64,000 nucleotides of DNA from the NCBI GenBank assembly GCA_003755025.1, contig RJVL01000006.1, positions 1 to 64,000 of the forward strand. The letters are read 5' to 3'. Both the position numbers and the translations under genes were made by a program. Below are positions 1 to 8,540 of the stretch, piece by piece (position 1 is the stretch's first letter; every line of letters starts with the position of its first letter). This stretch comes from Diaphorobacter nitroreducens (GTDB lineage Bacteria; Pseudomonadota; Gammaproteobacteria; Burkholderiales; Burkholderiaceae_C). The notes beneath the pieces were generated by a model. The model was not told where the DNA came from and searched no databases. It worked only from the letters and a program-made list of their open reading frames with translations.

Positions 1-42
1 GGCGCCGTAACGGCGCCGCTTCAAACCCAGGAGTAATCTCCT

Positions 43-315
43 TTAACCAGCGGATTTTCTCAAAACGACTGGTACGGGTATTGGGGGCAGGTCACATAAC
101 CAATCCACAAACGAAGAGACCTGTTCGGTCTCCACAAGTCTTGCAGTGTTATTTGGGGCCCGCTTCGGGGCCATGTCTGGCTGCGTGCGTTTAGACCACG
201 CAAAAAGTAGCGCCGATGCGACCTGTTCCGCGGTTGCATGCCGCGAATCGACCCAACGCTGCAGCGCTGCAATCCTTCTTGCGAAAATGACCCGAGCCTC
301 TGCGGGTATCACCAT
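43..315 (-). CDS. small hypothetical protein, accessory type
   Basis: I do not recognise this 90-residue protein. It is soluble-looking, with a helical first half rich in Ala and Arg, a middle with KRTQPDMAPKR, and a Trp/Pro-containing tail (VDWLCDLPPIPVPVV). There is no signal peptide or membrane segment. The ATG is preceded by an A-rich stretch (AAAGAAA) that is only a weak ribosome-binding site. The gene lies in the only low-GC part of the window and its codon use is less GC3-biased than in the core genes downstream. A 17-base perfect-arm hairpin at bases 1-17 lies just beyond its stop codon and could be a terminator stem, although no T-run follows. It may be the end of a horizontally acquired segment that continues to the left. 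That it is a real gene is likely but not certain. Confidence 0.45.
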   Translation of the reverse strand: MVIPAEARVIFARRIAALQRWVDSRHATAEQVASALLFAWSKRTQPDMAPKRAPNNTARLVETEQVSSFVDWLCDLPPIPVPVVLRKSAG

Positions 316-990
316 GGCTTGCGTTTCTTTAGGTTCATCAGATGTTTAGCTACAGTCTTATACCCGCATCTGACTGGCGCGTTACATCAACATACAGGTC
401 TCATCCCGTATTCGGGCGAATTGCCCCTTTAGACGTCCGACCAACTCGCGTACAAGGACCCGTGTGCTTCTTTCCGGATGTTCCCAATTTGTCCCAGCAG
501 CGTACGCGGCGTGTGGTCGGGAGAGCCTTGCTACGGCGTCTAGTCCTAGATGGACTACATGAGCCGAGGGAGGAAAAGGGCATGAAGGCTCTCGCGTGAT
601 AGGCGTTGGCGCCGATGCCCTTCGCATTCGGCGCGAGGATATCCACCGTCGGCCGTGGAGTACTGACTAAGGACCCAGTCCCGGCGAGCCTATCAGCGCT
701 CATCTTCGACGCTCAGGCACCCCTGCAAATTGGGTAGCTCGATGACTCGTCAAAGGGATTTCGACTTGAGCTAGGAAGGTTCGCGGGAAGTTGTGCTTCC
801 CCTCCTAACAATTCTGCGTTGGAAGAAACTGGTAAAGGCCGACGTCGACGGCCTACCTCTTCGCTCGCGTTCCATGCCGTGGCGGTGCGGTCCCTGCCTC
901 TCTAATTTTCTCTCGAGTACAGTTCGAAAGTGACCTAAGTCATTGATTTTCAAGGATTTTGGCCATCAGAGTCATAACACCCCCAGACAC
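316..990. other. gene-free, lower-GC segment with several hairpins
   Basis: About 670 bases without a credible coding region; every open frame here is short and lacks a ribosome-binding site or a recognisable protein. Base composition is visibly less GC-rich than in the rest of the window. Several short inverted repeats are present: TAGTCC/GGACTA at 541-557, an arm pair around 608-634 (GCGCCGATGC against GCATTCGGCGC, one bulge), GGGAAG/CTTCCC at 785-801 and AGGCCG/CGGCCT near 836-854. I could not match these to a tRNA, tmRNA, group II intron domain V or integron attC site. The segment is probably decayed foreign DNA at the edge of an island lying to the left. Confidence 0.4.
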
Positions 991-1016
991 AAAAAAGCCC
1001 GGCATTACCGGGCTTT
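991..1016 (-). terminator. intrinsic terminator of the OmpA-family gene
   Basis: On the minus strand a 9-bp stem (AAAGCCCGG / CCGGGCTTT) with a 5-base loop is followed by a run of T. It lies 23 bases after the stop codon of the OmpA-like gene, the position expected of its Rho-independent terminator. It also marks the boundary between the low-GC left edge and the core chromosome. Confidence 0.85.
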
Positions 1017-1038
1017 CGCAGGCTTGGCGCATCCAGGC

Positions 1039-1572
1039 TCAGGGAGCCAGAATCACCTCCACGCGGCGCGCCTCGGCATTGCTGCCGCTGCCCTGCGTGG
1101 CTTCGGGCTTCTTCAGCTCCACCTTCTCTTCGGCCACACCCAGGGCCTTCAGGGCGTCGCGCACGGCCAGCGCGCGCTGCTTGGCCAGCTCGGCGTTCAC
1201 GGCCGCGTCGCCCGTGGCGTCATGGAAGCCCGACACCACGGCGGTCTTACCGCCGTCCACCACGCCCTTGACCACGTCGCCCAGCGCTTCGTTGGCGCCC
1301 GGGGCCAGCTCGGCCTTGCCGGTGGCGAAGAAGAACTTCACCACACCGCCCTCCACCACCACGCTGGCGGCGTCCTCGGTGATCACCACGCCGGGCGCGG
1401 CTGCCTCAGCCGCAGGGGCCACAGCGGCGGCCGGCGCCTTGGGGGCGTGGGCAATGCCACGCTTGTAGACCACCACGCCCACGACGGTGGAGACCACCAG
1501 CGCGATCAGCGCGAAGAGGAACCCGAGTGCGAAGCGTTGCTGGCTGTCGTCGTCGGAGCTGTTGAAGGACAT
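1039..1572 (-). CDS. OmpA-family protein with one N-terminal membrane anchor
   Basis: A 177-residue protein with a short charged N-terminus, one transmembrane helix at about residues 15-37 and an Ala/Pro-rich linker (about 43-62). The C-terminal OmpA-like domain (about 75-177) ends in the expected N-A-E-A-R-R-V-E-V stretch (residues near 166-174). No cleavable signal peptide or lipobox is seen, so it is probably held in the inner membrane with the domain in the periplasm, where OmpA domains bind peptidoglycan. The typical outer-membrane beta barrel is absent. The ATG has a GGGAG ribosome-binding site. It is transcribed alone, is divergent from chaC and ends in a clear terminator. Family assignment is secure; the specific role is unknown. 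Confidence 0.85.
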   Translation of the reverse strand: MSFNSSDDDSQQRFALGFLFALIALVVSTVVGVVVYKRGIAHAPKAPAAAVAPAAEAAAPGVVITEDAASVVVEGGVVKFFFATGKAELAPGANEALGDVVKGVVDGGKTAVVSGFHDATGDAAVNAELAKQRALAVRDALKALGVAEEKVELKKPEATQGSGSNAEARRVEVILAP

Positions 1573-1634
1573 GTTGAGAACTCCCGTGAATAATCGGTGC
1601 GTTGGACAAAACCCATCGATTGTAGAGTCTCGCC

Positions 1635-2228
1635 ATGCCGCCGCTTGCCGCTCCCCTGCGTGACCCCGCCCCCATGCTCGACCGCGCGCTGCATGAATGG
1701 GGCGGGCGGGACGACCTGTGGATCTTTGGCTATGGCTCGCTGATCTGGCGGCCCGACTTTGCCTACGCCGAGCGGCGCGCGGCCACGGTGCACGGCTGGC
1801 ACCGGGCTTTGAAGATGTGGAGCCGCGTGAACCGCGGCACGCCCGAATGCCCGGGCCTGGTGTTCGGCATGCTGTCGGGCGGCAGTTGCCGCGGCATGGT
1901 GTTCCGCGTGGACCACAGCCACGCGCGCCAGGTCATGGTCAACCTGTGGCAGCGCGAGATGGTCCTGGGCGTATACGACCCGCGCTGGCTCAACTGCCGC
2001 ACGCCCCAGGGTGCGGTGCGCGCGCTGGCGTTCACGCTGTCGCGCAAGAGCCCCAGCCACACAGGCGTGCTGGCGGACGAGGAATACCGCCGCATCTTCG
2101 CGCAGGCCAGCGGCATCTACGGCACCACGCGCGACTACGCCGAGGCCACGCACGCCGAGCTGCAGCGCATGGGCATCCACGACCGAGCGCTCTCGCGTCT
2201 GATTGCGTTGGCGCGCGAACCGCGTTAG
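1635..2228 (+). CDS. chaC: ChaC-like gamma-glutamylcyclotransferase
   Basis: A 197-residue member of the ChaC/GCG family, which cleaves glutathione to 5-oxoproline and Cys-Gly in the cytoplasm. The diagnostic nucleotide-loop-like motif IFGYGSLIWRP is at residues 30-40, followed by the family blocks RVNRGTPECPGLVFGM and GGSCRGMVFRV. The glutamate of WQREMV (near residue 107) fits the family's catalytic acid. The ATG lies only six bases after a -10-like TAGAGT (1623-1628) preceded by TTGGAC (1602-1607), and there is no clear Shine-Dalgarno sequence, which suggests a leaderless or nearly leaderless mRNA. sodC follows after 33 bases and pdxH after that. The grouping of redox-related genes suggests but does not prove co-expression. 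Confidence 0.9.
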   Translation: MPPLAAPLRDPAPMLDRALHEWGGRDDLWIFGYGSLIWRPDFAYAERRAATVHGWHRALKMWSRVNRGTPECPGLVFGMLSGGSCRGMVFRVDHSHARQVMVNLWQREMVLGVYDPRWLNCRTPQGAVRALAFTLSRKSPSHTGVLADEEYRRIFAQASGIYGTTRDYAEATHAELQRMGIHDRALSRLIALAREPR

Positions 2229-2261
2229 TTTGGCGGTTTTCAACCCTCCTGGAGAAATCGC

Positions 2262-2789
2262 ATGTCCCTTCGCTACCTCCCCACGGCCGCGGCCCTGGCG
2301 GCTGCCGTCGCACTCGCCGGCTGCGCATCCATGTCCAGCGCGCCCTCGGCCACCGCACGGCTGGAGCCTACGCGCGGCAACAGCACCCAGGGCACGGTGC
2401 GCTTCGTGCAGAACGGTGATGCGGTGCGCGTCAGCGGCACGGTCAGCGGGCTCAAGCCGGGGGCGGAGCACGGCTTTCACATCCATGAGAAAGGCGACTG
2501 CTCCAGCGGGGACGGCAACAGCGCGGGCGGCCATTTCAATCCCATGGGCACACCGCATGGCCAACACGGCAAGGGACCGCACCACACCGGCGACCTGCCC
2601 AGCCTGCGCGCGGACGGCAACGGCGTGGCCACCTTCAACTTCGAGTCGCGCAGCATTCGCGTGGGCTCCGGCGCCACCGACATCGTGGGTCGCGGCCTGA
2701 TCGTGCATGCCAACCCCGACGATTACGTCACCCAACCCACCGGCAACGCGGGCGCGCGCCTGGCGTGCGCGGTGATCGCCGGTCGCTGA
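2262..2789 (+). CDS. sodC: periplasmic Cu/Zn superoxide dismutase lipoprotein
   Basis: A 175-residue precursor with a lipoprotein signal peptide ending LAGC (lipid-modified Cys21), so the enzyme is probably tethered in the cell envelope. All metal ligands are present with classical spacing: copper His73, His75, bridging His91 and His149; zinc His99, His108 and Asp111. Cys80 and Cys169 fit the conserved disulfide. It converts periplasmic superoxide to peroxide and oxygen. A GGAG ribosome-binding site precedes the ATG. It lies between chaC and pdxH, all in the same direction. Confidence 0.96.
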   Translation: MSLRYLPTAAALAAAVALAGCASMSSAPSATARLEPTRGNSTQGTVRFVQNGDAVRVSGTVSGLKPGAEHGFHIHEKGDCSSGDGNSAGGHFNPMGTPHGQHGKGPHHTGDLPSLRADGNGVATFNFESRSIRVGSGATDIVGRGLIVHANPDDYVTQPTGNAGARLACAVIAGR

Positions 2790-2827
2790 TCGTGCAGGGC
2801 TGGGCGCCCTGCGGGCACAATCCCCGC

Positions 2828-3481
2828 ATGAGCCACAGCCCTCTTTCCTCCTCCATCGCCGACCTGCGCAAGAGCTACGAGCGCGCCGAGCTCAGCGAGG
2901 ACGCCTCCCACGCCGATCCCTTGCTGCAGTTCGACCAATGGCTGCGCGAAGCCATGGCTGCCCAGGTACCCGAGCCCAACGCCATGACCGTGGCCACCGT
3001 GGGCAGCGACCTGCGTCCCAGCACCCGGGTGGTGCTCATCAAGGGCTATGACGCACGCGGCATCGTCTGGTACACCAACTACGACAGCCGCAAGGGCCGC
3101 CAGCTGGCCGGCAACCCCTATGCCGCGCTGCAATTCCACTGGGTGGAGCTGGAGCGCGTGGTGCGCATCGAGGGCGTCGTGGAAAAGGTGAGCGACGAGG
3201 AAAGCGACACCTATTTCCACAGCCGCCCGCTGGACTCGCGCATCGGCGCCTGGGCCAGCCCGCAAAGCCAGGTCATCGCCAGCCGCGGCGTGCTGGTGGC
3301 CAACGCCGCCAAGTACGGCGCGCAGTTCCTGCTCAAGCCGCCCCGCCCGCCGCACTGGGGGGGCTTTCGCCTGCGGCCGGATCAGTGGGAGTTCTGGCAG
3401 GGCCGCAAGAGCCGCCTGCACGACCGGTTGCGCTACCGCCTGGAGGACGGCGCGTGGGAGCGCGAGCGGCTGGCGCCGTAA
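2828..3481 (+). CDS. pdxH: pyridoxamine/pyridoxine 5'-phosphate oxidase
   Basis: A 217-residue FMN enzyme that makes pyridoxal 5'-phosphate from PNP or PMP in the cytoplasm. The start chosen gives MSHSPLSS and the usual family length; an upstream in-frame extension would run back into sodC. Family landmarks are [20 protein letters not shown], the conserved [17 protein letters not shown] and the C-terminal [14 protein letters not shown]. The ATG lies six bases after CACAAT (2816-2821), a -10-like hexamer, again without a clear Shine-Dalgarno sequence. It is the third gene of the chaC-sodC-pdxH run and converges on the AEC carrier gene. Confidence 0.96.
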   Translation: MSHSPLSSSIADLRKSYERAELSEDASHADPLLQFDQWLREAMAAQVPEPNAMTVATVGSDLRPSTRVVLIKGYDARGIVWYTNYDSRKGRQLAGNPYAALQFHWVELERVVRIEGVVEKVSDEESDTYFHSRPLDSRIGAWASPQSQVIASRGVLVANAAKYGAQFLLKPPRPPHWGGFRLRPDQWEFWQGRKSRLHDRLRYRLEDGAWERERLAP

Positions 3482-3525
3482 GCGCCCGGAAGACGCCCTG
3501 CTCCACGCGCGTCTTCGACGCATGT

Positions 3526-4479
3526 TCAATGCATGAAGAACTGCGCCAACACCAGCACCACCGGCAGCGTGATCAGCGCCAGCGCGGTGGACAGCGCGAT
3601 GGCCGAGGACACCTCCTCCTGCATCACCCCATAGCGCTGCGTGAACAACAGCACATTCGCGCCCACCGGCATGGCCGCAGCGGTGAACATCACCGCGATC
3701 GCCGGGCCTGACAGCCCCAGCGCCCACGCCAGCGTCCCCAGCGTGGCGGGCAGCGCCAGGTTCTTGATCACCGCCACCCGCAACGCGCCGCGCCAGTGGT
3801 TGCCAATGCGTGTGTGCGCCAGCGCAATACCCACCAGCAGCAGCGCCATGGGCCCCAGCGCCGCCGCCAGCACCTGCAGCGGGCGGTCCAGCATCTCGGG
3901 CAGCTGCCAGCCTGTCTGCGCGAACAGCAGGCCCGCCAGGATCGGTAGCGGCACCGGGTGCACGATGCTGTTGCGCACGGCCTGCCACACGGTGTGCGCC
4001 ATGGGGCGCGGCGCTGCACTGCCGGTGCGCTGCTGTTCGCGCGCCTCGGCCAGCTCGAACACCATGGTGGCCGCCGTCAGCAGCACCAGCGAATGCAGGG
4101 ACACCAGCGTGAACAGCGTCACCAGGCCCTGCGGCCCATACACCAGGCCCATGAGCGGCGCGCCGATCATTACCAGGTTGCTGAAGGTGTGCGCCAGCGC
4201 CCGCGCCGCCGCGGCCGTGGAGAACCGGCTGAACGCCAGCGTCAGCCCGAACAGCAGCGCCGCCGCGCTGAAGTACAGCAGCACAGGCTGAAAGTCCAGC
4301 TCTTGGAGCCGCACATGGCCCATGGTGCGAAACAGAAGCGCGGGCGTGAGCACCAGGAACACGATGTTGGACAGATCTGGCACCGCCGTGGCGCGCACCC
4401 AGCCCACGCGGGCGGTGAGGTAGCCGATGCCGATGCACAGAATGACGGGAACCAGGGGAACGAGGATCGAGGACAGCAA
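3526..4479 (-). CDS. AEC-family (auxin efflux carrier type) permease
   Basis: A 317-residue integral inner-membrane protein with about ten hydrophobic segments. The first is MLSSILVPLVPVILCIGIGY and the last IALSTALALITLPVVLVLA. The two-half arrangement and the IVFLVLTPALLFRTM and PMALLLVGIALAH segments are typical of the bacterial AEC/malonate-transporter-like family (COG0679), which moves small organic anions. The substrate cannot be read from sequence. It is a single gene between convergent pdxH and a palindromic repeat at 4564-4607 that lies just upstream of its start. Confidence 0.85.
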   Translation of the reverse strand: MLSSILVPLVPVILCIGIGYLTARVGWVRATAVPDLSNIVFLVLTPALLFRTMGHVRLQELDFQPVLLYFSAAALLFGLTLAFSRFSTAAAARALAHTFSNLVMIGAPLMGLVYGPQGLVTLFTLVSLHSLVLLTAATMVFELAEAREQQRTGSAAPRPMAHTVWQAVRNSIVHPVPLPILAGLLFAQTGWQLPEMLDRPLQVLAAALGPMALLLVGIALAHTRIGNHWRGALRVAVIKNLALPATLGTLAWALGLSGPAIAVMFTAAAMPVGANVLLFTQRYGVMQEEVSSAIALSTALALITLPVVLVLAQFFMH

Positions 4480-4563
4480 GGTGGGCAGAGGGTCGAAGTG
4501 CCGGCGCGGCGCCGGGCGGCAAGTGTAGGGCCTGGGGATGCGGCGCGCTTACACTCATGAATT

Positions 4564-4607
4564 AATAGCTGCCAGCGCTTGATGGACAAGCGCTGGAGGC
4601 CAAAAAT
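4564..4607 (+). repeat. palindromic intergenic repeat (copy 1, near-consensus)
   Basis: A near-consensus copy of the family. AATAGCTGCCAGCGCTTG is followed by a 5-base loop region and CAAGCGCTGG, then AGGCCAAAAAT. The CCAGCGCTTG/CAAGCGCTGG arms form a perfect 10-bp stem. It lies between the divergent AEC carrier and dusA genes. I define forward orientation as AGCTGC at the left and GGCCAAAA at the right. Confidence 0.9.
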
Positions 4608-4705
4608 ACCCAAAACCCCTTGCCACCGCGGCGCAAAACCGGACCTGGGACAATATCGGCCCCCGCCCCGCTCCTTTATCTCGTCAGACCGCCCCGTCCT
4701 TCACC

Positions 4706-5770
4706 GTGCACGCTACGCCCTCCTCCATCGCCCACAGTCCCTGGCGCATGTCCGTCGCGCCGATGATGGACTGGACCGACAGGCACTGCCGCTACCTGCA
4801 CCGCCTGCTGTCGCGCCACACGCTGCTCTACACCGAGATGGTGACCACCGGTGCGCTGGTGCACGGCGACGTGCAGCGCCATCTGCGCTTTGACGCGGCC
4901 GAGCACCCCGTGGCGCTGCAGTTGGGCGGCAGCGAGCCGGCCGACCTCGCGCACTGCGCCCGTCTGGGCGAGCAGTGGGGCTATGACGAGATCAACCTCA
5001 ACTGCGGCTGCCCCAGCGAGCGTGTGCAGCGCGGCGCTTTCGGCGCCTGCCTGATGAACGAGCCGCAACTGGTCGCCGACTGCGTGAAAGCCATGGTGGA
5101 CGTGGTTCAGGTCCCGGTCACCGTCAAGCACCGCATCGGGATCGACCAGAACGAAGACTACGGTTTCGTGCGCGACTTCGTGGGCGTGGTGGCCGACGCG
5201 GGCTGCCGCGTGTTCATCGTGCATGCGCGCAATGCGTGGCTGAAGGGTCTGTCGCCCAAGGAGAACCGCGAGATTCCCCCGCTGCGCTACGACGTCGCGG
5301 CCCGGCTGAAAGCCGACTTCCCGCAACTGACCATCGCCATCAACGGGGGCTTTCAGACCGACGCCGCAGTGCTGGAGGAGCTGGCCCGGGTGGATGGCGT
5401 GATGGTGGGCCGCGAGGCCTACCACAACCCCTGGTGGCTGGCGCGCTGGGATGAGCAGTTCTTTGGCGCCGCGCCCGCCGCGCTCACGCGCGAGCAGGTC
5501 GAGGAAGACATGGTGGCCTACATGGAGCGCGAAGCCACCGCGCACGGCACGCACTGGTATGCGGTGGCGCGCCACATGCTGGGCCTGCGCAACGGACTGC
5601 CCGGCGCGCGACGCTGGCGCCAGGTGTGGAGCGACCACCGCTTGAAACACCTGCCCGCGCGCGAAGTAATGGCCCTGGCGCGCACCAAGCCGGGCGCCAC
5701 CGCGCCCGATGCACTGCGCGCAAGCGCCGTGCAAGCAGTCGCCCTGCCAACGGAGCCGCTCAGCCTTTGA
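4706..5770 (+). CDS. dusA: tRNA-dihydrouridine(20/20a) synthase DusA
   Basis: A 354-residue FMN-dependent enzyme reducing uridines in the tRNA D-loop. The family block SVAPMMDWTDRHCRY is at residues 16-30, LYTEMVTTGA at 41-50, and the active-site segment NLNCGCPS at 97-104 with catalytic Cys102. KHRIGID and NGGFQT also match the family. The reading frame starts with GTG at 4706; an ATG at 4748 would give a shorter protein beginning right at the conserved domain. The longer form fits relatives that carry an N-terminal extension. A possible -10 (ACAATA near 4650) lies upstream. The 3' end overlaps the convergent cyclic-di-GMP gene by 11 bases. Confidence 0.95.
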   Translation: MHATPSSIAHSPWRMSVAPMMDWTDRHCRYLHRLLSRHTLLYTEMVTTGALVHGDVQRHLRFDAAEHPVALQLGGSEPADLAHCARLGEQWGYDEINLNCGCPSERVQRGAFGACLMNEPQLVADCVKAMVDVVQVPVTVKHRIGIDQNEDYGFVRDFVGVVADAGCRVFIVHARNAWLKGLSPKENREIPPLRYDVAARLKADFPQLTIAINGGFQTDAAVLEELARVDGVMVGREAYHNPWWLARWDEQFFGAAPAALTREQVEEDMVAYMEREATAHGTHWYAVARHMLGLRNGLPGARRWRQVWSDHRLKHLPAREVMALARTKPGATAPDALRASAVQAVALPTEPLSL

Positions 5771-8462
5771 GGCCCGCCAGCCAGTCCCGCAGCGGCTGCG
5801 GCAGCCCGAACAGATAGCCCTGCAGGCCATGGCAGTGGTGAGCGATGAGGAAATCCGCCTGCTGCCGCGTCTCCACCCCCTCGGCCACCACGCGCAGGCG
5901 CAAGTGGCGTGCGACGGAAAGAATGGCCTGCACGATCGCCGCGTCGTTCGCGTCGGAGGGCGCGTCCTGCACGAAGCTGCGGTCGATCTTGAGTTCGTAC
6001 AGCGGCAGGCGCTTCAGATACGCCAGGCTGGAGTAGCCGGTGCCGAAGTCATCGATGGAAAAGCGCACGCCCAGCGCCACCAGCTCGTGCATGCGCCGGG
6101 CGGTGTCCTGCCAGTTCTCCACCAGCAGACTTTCCGTAACCTCCAGCGTGAGCAGCGCCGCGGGCGCGCCCGTGCTGTGCAGCGCCGCGCGCACCTGCTC
6201 CACGAAGTCCGCCTGACGGAACTGGCGGGGACTGACATTGACCGAGATTGACAGCGCCCGGCCCTGCTGGTGCAGTTCGGCCAGCGTGGCGCAGGCCTGC
6301 TGGATGACACGCGCACCCATGCGCACGATCAAACCCGCCTGTTCCGCCACCGGGATGAACTGCGCCGGCGGCACGAAGCCGCGCTGCGGATGCGGCCAGC
6401 GCAGCAGCAGCTCCGCGCCGATGAGCTGGCCGGCGGCATCCACCTGCGGCTGCGCATAGGTCAGCAGCGCGTCGTTGTCGACCGCGCTCTTGAGGTCCTG
6501 CAGCAGCGCCAGGCGCTCCTGCGCTGCGGCGTGCATGTCCTGCTCAAAGAAGCACACCTGGTTGCGCCCCCGGTCCTTGGCACAGAACATGGCCGTGTCG
6601 GCCTCGCGCAGCAGGTCTTCCACGGCCTCACCGTTCTTGGGAAACAGCGTCACGCCGATGCTGCCGGTACTGCCGTAGTGCACCCCGCCCAGGTCATAGG
6701 GCGCATCCAGGCATTCGCGCAGCTGCTGGGCGCGCCGGCAGGCCTGCTCACGCGCAACGGAGGGGGTGTCGCCCAGCCGCGGCACCAGCATGACGAATTC
6801 GTCGCTCCCCAGCCGTGCCACGGTCTCCTGCGGCCCGGCCGCGTCCTGCAGGCGCGCGGCGACCTGCACCAGCAGCCCGTCGCCCACACCGTGGCCGCGC
6901 GCGTCGTTGATCTCCTTGAAGTTGTCCAGGTCGATGTAGAACAGCGCACCCATGCCCCCCCGCTGCTGGGCCGTGAGCAGTGCATCCTGCAGGCGCTGCA
7001 GCAGCAGGCGGCGGTTGGGCAGGCCGGTGAGCGCGTCGAAATACGCGAGCCGGTACATGGCGGCCTCGGCCTCGTGGCGCCGCGTGACGTCGCGCGACAG
7101 CGCGATGAAGTGGCGCTGGCCCGGGCCGGTCCCGGTCTGCGGCGTACCGCCCTGCTTGCAGGCCACGGACAGCTCGAACCAATGCTGGCTGCCCCCGATA
7201 TCCAGACTGTACTGCCGCCCTTCGGAATAGCCGTACTCGGCCGCCTCGTCCAGCGCAGCCATGCATTCGGCGGCGGCAGCGGGCGGCAACACATCCCCCA
7301 GCGTGCGCCCCACCAGCGCCTGGGCGCGCGTACCGATCAGGTCCGCGCGGGCGGACCGGTAGTGGTGGATGCCTCCCTGTGCGTCCACCTCGAACAGCAG
7401 ATCGGGCACGGCATTGAGCGTGCCTTCCAGCTCATCGCGCGTGCGGCGCAACTCGCGCGTCATCTCGCGGGCCAGCGCCATGGCCCGCTGCCGGGCGTTC
7501 ACCTGCTGCCCCACGAACCATCCCGCCAGCAGGCTGAAGGCGGCGCCCAGCAGGGCAACCAGATGGTGTGTGGATCCTTCGAAGCGCTGCTCGAATGAAG
7601 GCAGCGGGTACAGCACCAGCGTCCACCGCCTGCCGCCTACGTCGTAGCTGCGCACGGCCTCCAGCCCGCCATTGACCGCGTGGGGTGCATAGTCCGTGCG
7701 CGACGCAAACACCAGCACCCCCCCTGCCACCGAGGGGCCGTCATGGATGGCCAGTGCAAGGTCGCTGTCCAGTTCGCTCGCCAGGCCCTGGATCACGTCG
7801 TCCATGCGAAATGGCGCGGCCACCCAGCCTGCAATGTTCTGGCGGCGCTGGGCCAGAGTGTCCACGGCAGCGTGTCTGGCATACAGCGGCAGGTACATGA
7901 CCAGGGAGCTGCCGGCATCCCCTTCGCGGCTGCCCAGCGGGCCCGACAGCGCCAGCGTCCCGGAGTCGCGCGCGCGCAGCAGCGCCTCGCGCCGCGCCGG
8001 CTGCAGCATGGCATCCTGTCCCAATTCCTGCTGGTTTTCCGGCGTTTGGGGTGCGATGTGCGTGATCAACGCCTGCCCCGTGCGCGCCTCGGTGGATTCC
8101 GCCACGCGCGACAGCAACGCCACCCCCTGCAGGCCCGGGCGCGTCTGTGGCAGGTGCAAGGCCTCCACATAGGCCTGGAATTCCTGCTGGTCGATGCTGT
8201 CGGAGCCTTCGTAGTAGCCCTTGGCACCACGCAACACCATTTCGTACGCGGCGATGCGGTCCGACAGGTTGGAAACCACGCGGTCCACGGACAAGGCGAA
8301 AGCCTGCAGCCGGCGCTCGTCCCGTGCGCGCTCCACACCCTGCCAGACCAGATAGGTGACGGCGAGCAGCAGCAGTGAGAGCACCACTGCTGCGATCATG
8401 CCCGGATGCCATGGGGCCCAGTGCTGTGCGAACCCCCTCGGGGCAGCCACCTCTTTATTCAT
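5760..8462 (-). CDS. CHASE-PAS-GGDEF-EAL cyclic-di-GMP signalling protein
   Basis: About 900 residues: a transmembrane helix (about 22-42), a periplasmic CHASE sensor domain (about 60-280), a second helix (about 296-316), a PAS domain (about 345-450), GGDEF (about 465-630) and EAL (about 650-895). The GGDEF signature is altered to GSDEF and there is no RxxD inhibitory site, so diguanylate cyclase activity is doubtful. The EAL signature reads ELLLRW, keeping the metal-binding Glu. [28 protein letters not shown] and VAEGVET are all intact, so phosphodiesterase activity is likely. I chose the ATG at 8462; a GTG at 8498 is possible. A related protein is at 41551-44694. Confidence 0.9.
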   Translation of the reverse strand: MNKEVAAPRGFAQHWAPWHPGMIAAVVLSLLLLAVTYLVWQGVERARDERRLQAFALSVDRVVSNLSDRIAAYEMVLRGAKGYYEGSDSIDQQEFQAYVEALHLPQTRPGLQGVALLSRVAESTEARTGQALITHIAPQTPENQQELGQDAMLQPARREALLRARDSGTLALSGPLGSREGDAGSSLVMYLPLYARHAAVDTLAQRRQNIAGWVAAPFRMDDVIQGLASELDSDLALAIHDGPSVAGGVLVFASRTDYAPHAVNGGLEAVRSYDVGGRRWTLVLYPLPSFEQRFEGSTHHLVALLGAAFSLLAGWFVGQQVNARQRAMALAREMTRELRRTRDELEGTLNAVPDLLFEVDAQGGIHHYRSARADLIGTRAQALVGRTLGDVLPPAAAAECMAALDEAAEYGYSEGRQYSLDIGGSQHWFELSVACKQGGTPQTGTGPGQRHFIALSRDVTRRHEAEAAMYRLAYFDALTGLPNRRLLLQRLQDALLTAQQRGGMGALFYIDLDNFKEINDARGHGVGDGLLVQVAARLQDAAGPQETVARLGSDEFVMLVPRLGDTPSVAREQACRRAQQLRECLDAPYDLGGVHYGSTGSIGVTLFPKNGEAVEDLLREADTAMFCAKDRGRNQVCFFEQDMHAAAQERLALLQDLKSAVDNDALLTYAQPQVDAAGQLIGAELLLRWPHPQRGFVPPAQFIPVAEQAGLIVRMGARVIQQACATLAELHQQGRALSISVNVSPRQFRQADFVEQVRAALHSTGAPAALLTLEVTESLLVENWQDTARRMHELVALGVRFSIDDFGTGYSSLAYLKRLPLYELKIDRSFVQDAPSDANDAAIVQAILSVARHLRLRVVAEGVETRQQADFLIAHHCHGLQGYLFGLPQPLRDWLAGLKG

Positions 8463-8540
8463 GCGTTTCCAAGCGTCGCATAGCGACCGCCGCAACACAA
8501 TAGGGAAGCGCCAGATTGCCGTGCGCCGCGCGGCCCGTCT

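Noticed and set aside
316-990. tRNA, tmRNA, group II intron or integron attC site at the low-GC left edge
   Set aside because: No T-loop GTTCRANYC with acceptor stem, no domain V-like stem and no paired R/Y core sites were found.
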